The notes under the pieces are model-generated. The model saw only the letters and a list, made by a program, of their open reading frames with translations. It ran no database searches and had not been told where the DNA came from. A stretch of DNA of 64,000 bases from Polycyclovorans algicola TG408 (GTDB lineage: Bacteria; Pseudomonadota; Gammaproteobacteria; Nevskiales; Nevskiaceae), in assembly GCF_000711245.1 (NCBI RefSeq), contig NZ_JOMH01000001.1, positions 2,040,830-2,104,829 on the forward strand, given 5' to 3'. A program made the position numbers and the translations under genes. Below, piece by piece: positions 1 through 10,244 of this stretch. Positions within the stretch are counted from its first letter, which is position 1. The number at the start of each line of letters is the position of its first letter.

Positions 1-521
<521 letters not shown>

Positions 522-573
522 ACCCGCTGGCGCTCCGGCGTTTGCGCGGGCGGATGTCACGAGTATCTGAATC

Positions 574-2943
574 ATGAAACTGAGTCTGAACTGGTTGCGG
601 GAATGGGTCGCGTTCGACGAGACGCCTGCCGAGCTGGCCACCCGGCTGACCCTGGCCGGCCTGGAGGGTGAGGCCCTGCCACAGCCCGGCCGGGATCTGG
701 CGGGCATTCTCGCCGGCAAGATCATCGCGGCAGTGCCACATCCGCAGGCGGATCGTCTGCAGGTTTGCACGGTCGAGGTGGGCCAAGCCCAGCCGCTGAC
801 CATCGTCTGTGGCGCCAGCAACGCGCGGGTCGGCATCGTTGTGCCCTGCGCCACGGTCGGTACGGTGCTGCCCAATGGCATCACCATCACCCAGGCCAAC
901 CTGCGCGGGGTCGACAGCGCCGGCATGCTGTGTTCGGCTGAAGAGCTTGGCCTGGTCGACAAGGCCGATGGCCTTCTGGAGCTTGACGACAACGTCCGGC
1001 CCGGCACGCCGGTGGCGGAACATCTGGCGCTCAACGACACCATTTTGGCGCTGGAACTCACCCCCAACCGTGGCGACTGTCTGTCGGTACTGGGCTTGGC
1101 GCGCGAGGTGTCGGCACTGACCGATATCCCGATGCGACGGCCGAGCCTGCCGCCCGCCGTGGTCGTCGGTGACAAGGTGCTCAAGGTAGAGGTCGCTGAC
1201 GGGGACGCTTGCCCGCTGTACGCCGGCCGCATGATCAAGCGGTTGAAGCCGGGCCGCCGCACGCCGGACTGGATGCGCGAACGTCTGCGCCGCAGTGGCA
1301 TCCGCTGCATTCACCCGATTGTCGACATCACCAACTTCGTGATGATTGAACTTGGGCAGCCCATGCACGCCTTCGACCTGGCCAAGTTGCAGGGCGGCGT
1401 GACGGTACGCCACGCCAAGCCCGGTGAGTCGCTGACGCTGCTCAACGACCAGCAGGTTGCGCTGGCCCATGGCGAACTGGTGATCGCCGATGACTCAGGG
1501 CCGATTGCCTTGGCCGGCGTCATGGGCGGCAAGCCGACGGGCGTCGTGCGCGAGACCGAGGCCATCTTTCTCGAATCGGCACTGTTTGCGCCGCCTGCGG
1601 TCGCTGGCACCGCGCGCCGCCACAAGCTTCATTCCGACTCATCGCATCGATTCGAGCGCGGAGTTGATCCCGGCCTGCAGCGCATTGCACTGGACCGGGC
1701 GAGCCAACTCATCGTGCAGATCTGTGGCGGCGAGGTGCACCCCATCACTCAGGCCGGTCGTCACCAGCCCGAGTTGGCGGGTCTCAACTTGCGCCACGCG
1801 CGTATCGAACAACTGCTGGGTGTGGCAGTGCCGCCCAAGGACGTCGAAGCTCTGCTGAGCCGGCTGGGCATGACCCTGCGCCACGAGCGCGGCGGCAGCT
1901 GGCAGGTCAAGGTGCCCAGCCACCGCACCGATCTGCAGCTTGAAGTCGACCTGATTGAAGAGATCGCCCGGCTTCTGGGTTATGACCGGATCGCCGCCCA
2001 GCCATATGCCGCCGCCCTGGCGCCGGCGCCGCTGCCAGAGCGCCTGCAGCCTTTAAACCGGGTTCGCGACGTGCTGGTGGCGCGCGGTTGGTTTGAGGTG
2101 GTCAACCTTGCCTTCACCGATGCTGGCACCCAGGCGGACCTGCTGCCCAACCTCGCACGTGTGGCGGTCGACAACCCGATTGCCGAGACGCTGGGCGAAC
2201 TTCGCGCCAGCCTCTGGCCTGGGCTGCTGCACACGTACCGTTTCAACCTTCAGCGTCAAGCGCTGCGCCAGCGGCTGTTCGAGATCGGCGTGTGTTTCGC
2301 CGCCACGGCCGACGGCTTTGAGGAACATGAAGTCATCGGCGGTCTCCTGAGCGGTTCGGCAGCGACCGAGCAATGGGACCAGTCCGACCGCGCGGTCGAT
2401 TTCTTCGATCTGAAGGCCGACCTCGAAGCGCTGTTTGGTCCGCTGGCGCCCGATCTGGTGTTTGTCGCAGCGGCACATCCGGCATTGCACCCCGGCCAGT
2501 CGGCGCAACTGCGGCTGGGGGACCGCCCGGTGGGTTGGGCGGGCCGCATCCATCCCGCCCGGCAACAGGCACTGGACCTGCCCGACCCGGTGCTGATGTT
2601 CGAAGTTAGCGCCGATGCGGTGCGCGAGCGCCGTGTGCCGCGCGCCCAGGCGCTGTCGGAGTACCCGTCCAGCCGCCGTGACCTGGCGTTGGTGGTGGCC
2701 GAGGCCCTGCCGGTGCAGCATTTGGTTGATTGCGCGCGCGCCCAGGCCGATATTCCGCTGGTCGAGGTCAAGGTCTTCGACCTTTACCGAGGCGAGTCGT
2801 TGGGTGAAGGCTTCAAAAGTGTTGCGATCGGCTTGATTTTCAACGACTATTCACGAACGCTGACAACTGAAGAAATTGATCGATGCGTGGCGACGCTGGT
2901 GGAGCAATGGAAAATCCAATGCCAAGCGTCGGTGCGAGCCTGA
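574..2943 (+). CDS. pheT: Phenylalanine-tRNA ligase beta subunit
   Basis: Partner of PheS; carries tRNA recognition and editing of mischarged Tyr-tRNA-Phe. The product is 789 residues, the usual bacterial length. An EMAP/OB-type tRNA-binding domain lies at about residues 40-150 (GCTVEVG- and [13 protein letters not shown]-like blocks), the B3/B4 editing region at about 210-370 ([22 protein letters not shown]), B5 at about 400-470, the catalytic-like core after that, and the ferredoxin-fold anticodon-binding domain in the last 95 residues ([12 protein letters not shown] ... [16 protein letters not shown]). The ATG at 574 gives the canonical [12 protein letters not shown] start. ihfA begins 16 bases after the stop, so the two are probably co-transcribed. 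Confidence 0.98.
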   Translation: MKLSLNWLREWVAFDETPAELATRLTLAGLEGEALPQPGRDLAGILAGKIIAAVPHPQADRLQVCTVEVGQAQPLTIVCGASNARVGIVVPCATVGTVLPNGITITQANLRGVDSAGMLCSAEELGLVDKADGLLELDDNVRPGTPVAEHLALNDTILALELTPNRGDCLSVLGLAREVSALTDIPMRRPSLPPAVVVGDKVLKVEVADGDACPLYAGRMIKRLKPGRRTPDWMRERLRRSGIRCIHPIVDITNFVMIELGQPMHAFDLAKLQGGVTVRHAKPGESLTLLNDQQVALAHGELVIADDSGPIALAGVMGGKPTGVVRETEAIFLESALFAPPAVAGTARRHKLHSDSSHRFERGVDPGLQRIALDRASQLIVQICGGEVHPITQAGRHQPELAGLNLRHARIEQLLGVAVPPKDVEALLSRLGMTLRHERGGSWQVKVPSHRTDLQLEVDLIEEIARLLGYDRIAAQPYAAALAPAPLPERLQPLNRVRDVLVARGWFEVVNLAFTDAGTQADLLPNLARVAVDNPIAETLGELRASLWPGLLHTYRFNLQRQALRQRLFEIGVCFAATADGFEEHEVIGGLLSGSAATEQWDQSDRAVDFFDLKADLEALFGPLAPDLVFVAAAHPALHPGQSAQLRLGDRPVGWAGRIHPARQQALDLPDPVLMFEVSADAVRERRVPRAQALSEYPSSRRDLALVVAEALPVQHLVDCARAQADIPLVEVKVFDLYRGESLGEGFKSVAIGLIFNDYSRTLTTEEIDRCVATLVEQWKIQCQASVRA

Positions 2944-2959
2944 CCATACGGGGAACGCG

Positions 2960-3253
2960 GTGGCGCTGACCAAAGCTGAAATTGCCGAAGCGTTGTTCGA
3001 TGACCTGGGCTTGAACAAGCGGGAAGCCAAGGAGTTTGTCGACTTGTTCTTCGAGACCATTCGTAACTGCCTTGAGCAGGGCGACGAGGTCAAGGTGTCA
3101 GGGTTCGGCAATTTCGAACTGCGGACCAAGAACAGCCGTCCCGGGCGCAACCCCAAGACCGGCGAAGAGATTCCCATTTCCGCGCGACGGGTGGTGACGT
3201 TTCGTCCTGGACAAAAATTACGACTGAGGGTGGACGTAGATGCGCGCACTTGA
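2960..3253 (+). CDS. ihfA: Integration host factor subunit alpha
   Basis: Sequence-directed DNA-bending protein that pairs with IHF-beta and supports recombination, sigma-54 promoters and replication. A GTG start at 2960 gives a 97-residue product beginning [20 protein letters not shown], as in known IhfA proteins; GGGGAA lies a few bases upstream as ribosome binding site. The body has the HU/IHF fold with the [14 protein letters not shown] beta-arm, whose proline intercalates DNA, and the [13 protein letters not shown] helix. The ORF is open further upstream but that stretch overlaps pheT and lacks family similarity. Its stop overlaps the start of the MerR gene by 14 bases. Confidence 0.97.
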   Translation: MALTKAEIAEALFDDLGLNKREAKEFVDLFFETIRNCLEQGDEVKVSGFGNFELRTKNSRPGRNPKTGEEIPISARRVVTFRPGQKLRLRVDVDART

Positions 3254-3641
3254 AACGCCCACCGAAGCACTGCCGCAGATTCCCGACAAGCGCTATTTTG
3301 CCATCGGCGAAGTCGCCACCTTGTGCGATGTGCGCCCGCACGTGCTGCGCTATTGGGAGCAGGAGTTTCCGCAGCTCAAGCCGCTGAAGCGGCGTGGCAA
3401 CCGGCGCTACTACCAGCAGGACGACGTGCAGATGGTGCGCATGATCCGCAGTCTGCTCTACGAAGAAGGGTTCACCATTACCGGGGCGCGCCAGCGCCTG
3501 CGTGACCTGCAGCGCTCCAGTCATGCTGAAAGCGGACAGTCCGCGCCCACTGCACGACAGGATCGCCAGAGCGAAATCGGTCACCTGCGCGACGAGTTGG
3601 AGTCGTTGCTACGTCTGTTGCCGGACAAGCCGCAGCGCTGA
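3240..3641 (+). CDS. MerR family transcriptional regulator
   Basis: Small winged-helix DNA-binding protein of 133 residues. The HTH and wing occupy about residues 17-85: [25 protein letters not shown] is the MerR recognition helix pair, followed by [15 protein letters not shown], the typical wing. The rest is a short coiled coil (residues 85-128), with no metal-binding cysteines, so it is not a metal sensor. The order pheST-ihfA-merR-tRNA(Pro) is common in gammaproteobacteria, where this regulator has no firmly assigned target. The start overlaps ihfA by 14 bases, implying translational coupling. The family is certain, its ligand and regulon are unknown. Confidence 0.93.
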   Translation: MRALETPTEALPQIPDKRYFAIGEVATLCDVRPHVLRYWEQEFPQLKPLKRRGNRRYYQQDDVQMVRMIRSLLYEEGFTITGARQRLRDLQRSSHAESGQSAPTARQDRQSEIGHLRDELESLLRLLPDKPQR

Positions 3642-3672
3642 AATAAAGCTGCGGCGCCCGCGCCAGGCGCGG

Positions 3673-3678
3673 TATAAT
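3673..3678 (+). promoter_or_regulatory. -10 element of the tRNA-Pro promoter
   Basis: A perfect TATAAT 25 bases before the mature tRNA-Pro 5' end, followed by a GGGTC-rich discriminator, typical of stable-RNA promoters under stringent control. The -35 position (about 3650-3655) is weak, so the element may work as a strong -10 with little -35 contribution. Confidence 0.6.
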
Positions 3679-3702
3679 CCTTGGGTCGGTTTTTGTGATC
3701 GT

Positions 3703-3779
3703 CGGGGCGTAGCGCAGCTTGGTAGCGCACCTGCCTGGGGGGCAGGGGGTCGTAGGTTCGAATCCTATCGCCCCGACCA
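3703..3779 (+). tRNA. tRNA-Pro (anticodon GGG)
   Basis: Folds as a full 77-base cloverleaf: acceptor CGGGGCG at 3703-3709 pairs with CGCCCCG at 3769-3775; anticodon stem CCTGC/GCAGG encloses loop CTGGGGG with anticodon GGG at 3737-3739; T arm GTAGG-TTCGAAT-CCTAT. The CCA end is encoded (3777-3779). It reads CCC and CCU proline codons. It follows the MerR gene as in many relatives, but has its own TATAAT and a terminator. Confidence 0.98.
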
Positions 3780-3805
3780 TTCGCAATATTGGCATGGTCA
3801 ATCAA

Positions 3806-3829
3806 GGCTCCTGTGTAGGGGTCTTTTTT
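3806..3829 (+). terminator. Rho-independent terminator after tRNA-Pro
   Basis: Stem GGCTCCT/AGGGGTC (7 pairs including two G-T wobbles) with loop GTGT, followed directly by six T. It sits 26 bases after the tRNA CCA end. Confidence 0.75.
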
Positions 3830-4072
3830 GTGTCTCAGGGCCGTGACACCCATCGCGCCTTTTGACGGGTCTGGCGGTGCTATGATCGCGCGCCTGCACG
3901 GACGCAAAGGCCGTATTTTGATCGTTGTCGTCAGTCTGCAAACCTCCTGATGAACGCCTGTGGCGCATCAGTGTCTGATCACAGGAACGCGCGCGGCACG
4001 ACCCTTGCAACGCTGCCGTTAGGTCGCTACAACTGACCGTGCCGTTGCCCACCCAAACCTGCCGAGGCCACG
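3830..4072. other. Intergenic region before grxD
   Basis: About 240 bases without a credible gene. It must hold the grxD promoter. A TATGAT hexamer at 3881-3886 is a reasonable -10, but the only TTGACG (3862-3867) is just 13 bases away, too close for a normal -35. I see no other structured feature. Confidence 0.5.
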
Positions 4073-4402
4073 ATGGACGCACTCGAACGCATCAAGCAGC
4101 AAGTCACCGAGAACCCGGTGATGCTTTACATGAAAGGTTCTCCCGATTTTCCGCAGTGTGGTTTTTCGGCCCGGACCGTTGGCGCGCTGAAGTCCTGCGG
4201 CGTCCCGTTCGGCTACGTTAATATTTACGAAGACGAAGAGATTTATCGCGCGCTCCCGAAGTTCGCCAACTGGCCGACGTTTCCGCAGTTGTACGTGAAG
4301 GGTGAGCTGATCGGTGGCTGCGACATCACCCTCGACCTGCACCAGTCGGGCGAGTTGCAGCAGATGCTTGAAGAGGCCTCTGCGCAGCGTCAATCGAGTT
4401 GA
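4073..4402 (+). CDS. grxD: Monothiol glutaredoxin, Grx4 family
   Basis: Cytosolic monothiol glutaredoxin of 109 residues that binds and delivers [2Fe-2S] clusters with glutathione and BolA partners. The active-site motif CGFS is at residues 29-32 within SPDFPQCGFSARTV. The cis-proline region (WPTFPQLYVKGELIGGCDI) and the glutathione-binding GGCDI are intact, and the length matches E. coli GrxD. A GAGG ribosome binding site lies just before the ATG. It is monocistronic, with its own terminator. Confidence 0.97.
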   Translation: MDALERIKQQVTENPVMLYMKGSPDFPQCGFSARTVGALKSCGVPFGYVNIYEDEEIYRALPKFANWPTFPQLYVKGELIGGCDITLDLHQSGELQQMLEEASAQRQSS

Positions 4403-4423
4403 CGCCGCGCGTTTTCACCACAT

Positions 4424-4457
4424 AAAAAAACCGCCCTGGTGAATGGGCGGTTTTTTT
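4424..4457. terminator. Bidirectional terminator between grxD and the DUF815 gene
   Basis: CCGCCC (4431-4436) pairs with GGGCGG (4445-4450) around an 8-base loop. Seven A precede the stem and seven T follow it, so it can serve grxD on the plus strand and the converging ATPase gene on the minus strand. Confidence 0.9.
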
Positions 4458-4469
4458 GTGGGCGCGCTG

Positions 4470-5270
4470 TTACGCGTGTTTCATCTGTGCCTTGCCCGCC
4501 ACGTCGCGGGCGAATTGCTGGGCCACGCGTCCGGATCGTGAACCGCGCATCAGTGCCCAGCGCTGGGCCAACACCGCCAACTCGTCATCCCATGCCGCAT
4601 GACCGAAGCTCTGCAGGTGATGACGTACGGCATCAAGGTACTGGGCCTGGCTGAAGGCATGAAACGACAGCCATAACCCGAAGCGCTCTGACAGGCTCAC
4701 CGTTGATTCGGTCGACTCACCGGGATGCAGTTCGTCGTTTTCCCAGCGGTATTCCTCGTTGTCGGATTTGAGGCTGGGCATCAGATAGCGGCGATTGCTG
4801 GTGGCGACGATCAGCACGTTCTCGACCGGCGCATCGAGGCCGCCGTCGAGTGCGGTCTTCAGTGCGGTCAGCGCCGGGTCGTGACGGCCGACGGTGAAGT
4901 CGTCGACATAGAGCAGGTAGCGTTCTTCTCGGTCGCGCAGCGGGGCGACAATGTCGGGCAGATCGGTCAGGTCATGCGGCGATACCTCGATGCCGCGCAG
5001 GCCGGCGTCGGCAAAGCGCGCGAGGCCGGCCTTAACCAGCGACGACTTGCCGGTGCCGCGCGCGCCGGTCAGCAGCGTGTGATTGGCCGGATGGCCCGCG
5101 ACAAACTGCGCAAGGTTGTCGAGAAACTGACTTTTGACCCGGTCGATGCCCAGCAAGCCATCGGCGTCGACCCGATGCAGGTGCGCAATCGCCTGAAAGT
5201 GGCCATCTCGCCATCGCCAGGCTCGCGCAGCGGGGTAATCGAGGCCCATTGTTTCGTCAGAATCGCTCAT
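4470..5270 (-). CDS. DUF815-type AAA ATPase
   Basis: Cytoplasmic P-loop protein of 266 residues of the widespread but uncharacterised DUF815 group of AAA proteins. Walker A is GARGTGKSS at residues 69-77, the Walker B-like strand is YLLYVDDF, and the sensor-like VLIVATSNRRYLMP follows, then SERFGLWLSF and a C-terminal lid (GSRSGRVAQQFARDV). Family members are fused to no other domain and their substrate is unknown. A hydrolase gene ends 13 bases upstream on the same strand, suggesting co-transcription. Confidence 0.9.
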   Translation of the reverse strand: MSDSDETMGLDYPAARAWRWRDGHFQAIAHLHRVDADGLLGIDRVKSQFLDNLAQFVAGHPANHTLLTGARGTGKSSLVKAGLARFADAGLRGIEVSPHDLTDLPDIVAPLRDREERYLLYVDDFTVGRHDPALTALKTALDGGLDAPVENVLIVATSNRRYLMPSLKSDNEEYRWENDELHPGESTESTVSLSERFGLWLSFHAFSQAQYLDAVRHHLQSFGHAAWDDELAVLAQRWALMRGSRSGRVAQQFARDVAGKAQMKHA

Positions 5271-5283
5271 GGCCGCGATTGTC

Positions 5284-6084
5284 TCAGGCTGTGGCGTCGA
5301 GTATCCACTGGGCCACGCCGCCCGGGTCGTCCCACATGGGCACGTGCCCCCAGCCTGCAGGGCGTGACCAGCGGGCGTGTGGCGGCAGACGGTCGCGGCG
5401 GCGCGCGCGGCGGGTCAGCAACAAGTCGAGTCGGCCAAAGGCCACTGACACCGGGACGCTGATCGACCGCGGATCGCTCAGCGGGCCAATGGCCTTGAGG
5501 GTTGGCATGAAGCCCTGCGCCTGGACCAGTTCGCGAACCTGACGGCGCGCCACGGCGGCCGGAATGCGATGGCCGCGCACACTGATCGGCACGCTCAGCA
5601 GCGCCGAACGCGCGGCTGCGAACCCCAGCAGCCATTCCGTCGCGGGGCGCGCACGGCCCAACGCAAAGTACAGACCTTTAAGGAACGGCTCGGTGTGCCA
5701 CGGCCCCTCATCGGGCCACAATCCGGCGGGCGACAGCGCCGCCACACTGCGCGCCATCCCCATTTCGGCGAGCGCCAGCGCCATGCCGCCCCCCATGGAG
5801 TTGCCGGCCACGTCCACCGGTGTGTGGATGCCAAGTGCGGCCAGCTCGTGAGCGAGTTGCGCCGCGAGGGCGTCGAGCGTTGGTGCAGCGCCGTCCGGCA
5901 GGCGCGGGCTGAGCCCGAAACCGGCTACGTCAAACGCCAGCACCCGGCGCTGCGCAGCCAGGGTATCGATCACCGGCGCCCACGCCGCATGGCTCATGCC
6001 GAGGCCGTGCAGCAACACCAGCGGGCGGCCCTTGCCCTGATCGTGGACAAACCAGCGTCGTGGATCGGACCGTGACGCGCTCAA
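5284..6084 (-). CDS. Alpha/beta fold hydrolase
   Basis: Probable soluble esterase-like enzyme of 266 residues. The oxyanion region LLHGLGMS is at about residues 24-31, the nucleophile elbow GNSMGG puts the catalytic serine at residue 96, a candidate acid is the Asp in AFGRLDLL, and the histidine is in GWGHVPMWDDP near the C-terminus. No signal peptide is visible. Its ATG overlaps the stop of the upstream lipoprotein hydrolase by four bases (ATGA), so translation is coupled to a second hydrolase. The substrate cannot be read from sequence. Confidence 0.85.
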   Translation of the reverse strand: MSASRSDPRRWFVHDQGKGRPLVLLHGLGMSHAAWAPVIDTLAAQRRVLAFDVAGFGLSPRLPDGAAPTLDALAAQLAHELAALGIHTPVDVAGNSMGGGMALALAEMGMARSVAALSPAGLWPDEGPWHTEPFLKGLYFALGRARPATEWLLGFAAARSALLSVPISVRGHRIPAAVARRQVRELVQAQGFMPTLKAIGPLSDPRSISVPVSVAFGRLDLLLTRRARRRDRLPPHARWSRPAGWGHVPMWDDPGGVAQWILDATA

Positions 6085-7862
6085 GGCTGTACCCCGAGCA
6101 GTGGCATGGCGGCGCTGCCGGTGATCGACACAGCGGCAATGACTGGGTCGGCAACATTCACGCCGCCGGTGATCAGGTATTGCTCGTGAAGCCCGAAGAG
6201 CAACAGGCCGACCTGGTCCCCGGCGGACAGGCGCTCACCGATGCCCGGCAGAGCGATCTGATGACGCCCGATGCCGCGCAGCGGCTGTACCTGATTGTCA
6301 GCCAACTCCCAAATGCCGTTGCGGCTGCGGCCGGTGCCGACAAAGACAATCACGTTGTCGGGGTCTTGCAGCAATTCTGGCGCGTCGGCCGTCAGCATGA
6401 GATCGACCGTTGGCACCCCGGCCAGCACTTCGCCATCTGCGGCGGCGGTGTACAGCGGTGCAATGGCACGGACCCGGTTCACCCCGGCCAGCGTGCCGGT
6501 TTCCGGCACGGTGAACCCGCTGCCGCCCACCGTCACGTCCTCGGCGCGCACCGCGTCGCCGGGCGACAGTGACAGGCACACCGGCTCGGCGCCGAGCACC
6601 GCGTTGGCGGCGCCGGGAATACCCTTCAGGTACTCGTCGAACCAGGCGATCGTCGCAACGTCGGCATTGATCGCGCCGCAGTCAAAATCCAACACCCCAT
6701 CGGGTTGCGTGACCAGCGCCACCGGGTCAGGCACCACCTGCAGCGAGTTGTGGCCTGCCTGATAACTGAGCAGGCGCACGTCGCCGCCAAGGTTGCGATA
6801 GCACTCGAAATTGCGCTGGGCCTCGGTGAAATTGAACAGCGTGTCGCGCATGCCCTGAAAGTAAAGCACGTGCACCGGACCCGGCAGGACCGGCTCGAAA
6901 CCCGGTGCGGTGTCGGCGCCGCCATTGGTGGCCACCGGCACGCCGTCACAGAAATAGCCGGGCCCGTGGTAGCGCAATAAATCCTGACCGAGCGGGGCAA
7001 TGCGGTTGGCAGCCAGACCGCCCACGAAGGTGTCGGTCACGAACGGATCGAAGTTGCCGCCGCCGCCCGCCGTATTGCCGATGCCGAACAGGATCGACGC
7101 CCACAGTGCCTTGATCACGCCACCGGGATTGAGGCTGTAGGTGAGGTCATGCCAAGTAATTTGCGGCACCAGCGCGTCGAGGCGCTGCTTGGCGTCGACG
7201 GCGTGCAGCACGTGCTGGTAGCCGCCGCCGTAACTGGGACCGATGGCGCCGAGCACCATGTTGTCGGAGCCCGCTGCAAGGTCGGGGCCGACCGCGTACC
7301 AGTCGAGGTTGACCTCCAGCCAGTCGAGAATGGCGACCAGCATCCGGCCTTCCTGGTCGGGGTCCATGATGCGAATCGTGCCGCCGGTTTCACCGTGACC
7401 CGCCTGGTCGATGCTGATGATGCCGTAGCCCGCATCGCGCAAGGCACCAATTGGCGACGACAGGCCCGGGACCCCGGCGCCCCCATCATCGGTCTGGCGA
7501 CTGGACGAGAAGCCGTGCCCTTCAAGCACCAGGGGATAGAACTCACCGCCGGTGAGCGTGACCGGTTCGAAGACCTGGAACACCACGTCATCTTGCGGAT
7601 TGACGGGCGACGGAATGCTGATGCGGCAGACCAGCCCGTCACGGCTTTCACCGACCGGTGGCGCCCCCGGCATCGAGCGGCCCGTGTCATCGCAACTCGC
7701 GTTGCGCACGCCGCCAAAATCGGGCCGGGTCGTCGGCGCTTCGGCGTCGCTCCCCCCGGTATCGACTGAGATCGAATCCCCGCAAGCACCCAGGCTGATC
7801 AGCACCGCGCCGGTCACGATCAGGCGCATCCCGACCGTCACCTCACGCAAAAATGGCATCAT
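6081..7862 (-). CDS. Lipoprotein serine hydrolase, X-Pro peptidase/CocE-like architecture
   Basis: Predicted outer-membrane lipoprotein of 593 residues: a lipobox LGAC places the lipidated cysteine at residue 27. The alpha/beta hydrolase core has a nucleophile elbow GPSYGGG at about residue 210 and an Asp/His-rich segment (ALVTQPDGVLDFDC, QAGHNSLQV). The last 150 residues resemble the jelly-roll that closes X-prolyl peptidase/cocaine-esterase type enzymes (LMLTADAPELLQDPDNVIVFVGTG). GGGAGG upstream supports the start at 7862; a second Met at residue 12 would give a shorter signal peptide. It could be a secreted esterase, lipase or peptidase. It overlaps the next hydrolase by four bases. Confidence 0.75.
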   Translation of the reverse strand: MMPFLREVTVGMRLIVTGAVLISLGACGDSISVDTGGSDAEAPTTRPDFGGVRNASCDDTGRSMPGAPPVGESRDGLVCRISIPSPVNPQDDVVFQVFEPVTLTGGEFYPLVLEGHGFSSSRQTDDGGAGVPGLSSPIGALRDAGYGIISIDQAGHGETGGTIRIMDPDQEGRMLVAILDWLEVNLDWYAVGPDLAAGSDNMVLGAIGPSYGGGYQHVLHAVDAKQRLDALVPQITWHDLTYSLNPGGVIKALWASILFGIGNTAGGGGNFDPFVTDTFVGGLAANRIAPLGQDLLRYHGPGYFCDGVPVATNGGADTAPGFEPVLPGPVHVLYFQGMRDTLFNFTEAQRNFECYRNLGGDVRLLSYQAGHNSLQVVPDPVALVTQPDGVLDFDCGAINADVATIAWFDEYLKGIPGAANAVLGAEPVCLSLSPGDAVRAEDVTVGGSGFTVPETGTLAGVNRVRAIAPLYTAAADGEVLAGVPTVDLMLTADAPELLQDPDNVIVFVGTGRSRNGIWELADNQVQPLRGIGRHQIALPGIGERLSAGDQVGLLLFGLHEQYLITGGVNVADPVIAAVSITGSAAMPLLGVQP

Positions 7863-7969
7863 CGGTAATCCTCCCAGAATTTTGGCAACCCTAACCCGGG
7901 CGCCCCGATTTGGTTATGACCCCGGGACCGGGCGGCTCTGCAGTTCAGGCCAACAGGCCAGCCGCCAGA

Positions 7970-9634
<1,665 letters not shown>

Positions 9635-9710
9635 GAGCGTCCGGCGGGTAATGAAACGGGGCGCGCATTATCCGGGTCTGCCCGTGGCTTGTCATGGCAG
9701 GCTGATTCGG

Positions 9711-9753
9711 TTGACGTCAAACGATTGATCTCATATCATTTGACATCAAATGA
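9711..9753 (+). promoter_or_regulatory. Promoter and twin palindromic operators of the MarR/NAGGN operon; predicts leaderless mRNA
   Basis: -35 TTGACG (9711-9716), exact 17-base spacer, -10 TATCAT (9734-9739). The expected transcription start (about 9745-9750) falls on or a few bases before the ATG at 9750, and no Shine-Dalgarno is present. Two palindromes cover the promoter: TTGA-CG-TCAA (9711-9720) over the -35, and TCATTTGA-CA-TCAAATGA (9736-9753, perfect 8-bp arms) over the -10, start site and start codon. Centres are 29 bp apart. This is the expected layout for MarR-type autorepression. Confidence 0.65.
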
Positions 9754-10214
9754 ATAAGCCCCTGCCGCCACCCGAGCTGCTGACCGTGACCCGCGCCCTG
9801 CGGCGTCTCACGCAGGCGCTGGATTCCCAGTCCAAGCAACTGGAAACCCTGTCAGGCATGACCGCCTCGCAATGGCTGTGTCTGCAGGCGCTAGCGCAGT
9901 CGGCGCGACCGTTGTCGGCCCGGGAACTCGCCGACTGGGTCAGTCTCACGCCCGGCACCATCAGTCCGGTGCTCGACCGGTTGGAGATCAAGGGTTGGGT
10001 GCAGCGCACCCGCTCGGTGGAGGACCGACGGCGCATTGATCTCGAAATCACCGACACGGGCCGCAGCCAGTGGCAGTCGGCCCCCGGCGTGCTGCCGACG
10101 CAAGGCGTCGCGCAATTTGCCGCGCTGGGGCGCGAGCGGCGCAAGGCCCTGGCCCAATCGCTTGAAGACTTGACGGCGCTGCTGGCGCCCATCAAGGAGA
10201 CCACGCGCACCTGA
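9750..10214 (+). CDS. MarR family transcriptional regulator of the NAGGN operon
   Basis: Winged-helix repressor of 154 residues. The dimerisation helices surround a central wHTH at about residues 45-100 (LSARELADWVSLTPGTISPVLDRLEIKGWVQRT followed by the wing SVEDRRRIDLEIT), where the DRR wing motif is typical of MarR. It is the first gene of the osmoprotectant operon; the amidotransferase starts 30 bases after its stop. The perfect palindrome over its own start codon suggests direct autorepression. The inducing ligand is not apparent. The DNA-binding family is certain, the control of osmoprotectant genes is inferred from position. Confidence 0.9.
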   Translation: MNKPLPPPELLTVTRALRRLTQALDSQSKQLETLSGMTASQWLCLQALAQSARPLSARELADWVSLTPGTISPVLDRLEIKGWVQRTRSVEDRRRIDLEITDTGRSQWQSAPGVLPTQGVAQFAALGRERRKALAQSLEDLTALLAPIKETTRT

Positions 10215-10244
10215 ATCTGGTCTGCGCAACCTAGAGGATTGTTT

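Noticed and set aside
3862-3886. TTGACG and TATGAT as a full promoter for grxD
   Set aside because: Spacing is only 13 bases, outside the range for sigma-70 promoters.
3478-3907. Minus-strand frames over tRNA-Pro reading GFEPTTPCPPGRCATKL-like protein
   Set aside because: These are the well-known false proteins formed by the antisense of tRNA genes; the tRNA explains the sequence.
6081-7862. Lipoprotein hydrolase as a rhombosortase substrate
   Set aside because: Its C-terminus lacks the GlyGly motif, TM helix and basic tail of GlyGly-CTERM proteins.
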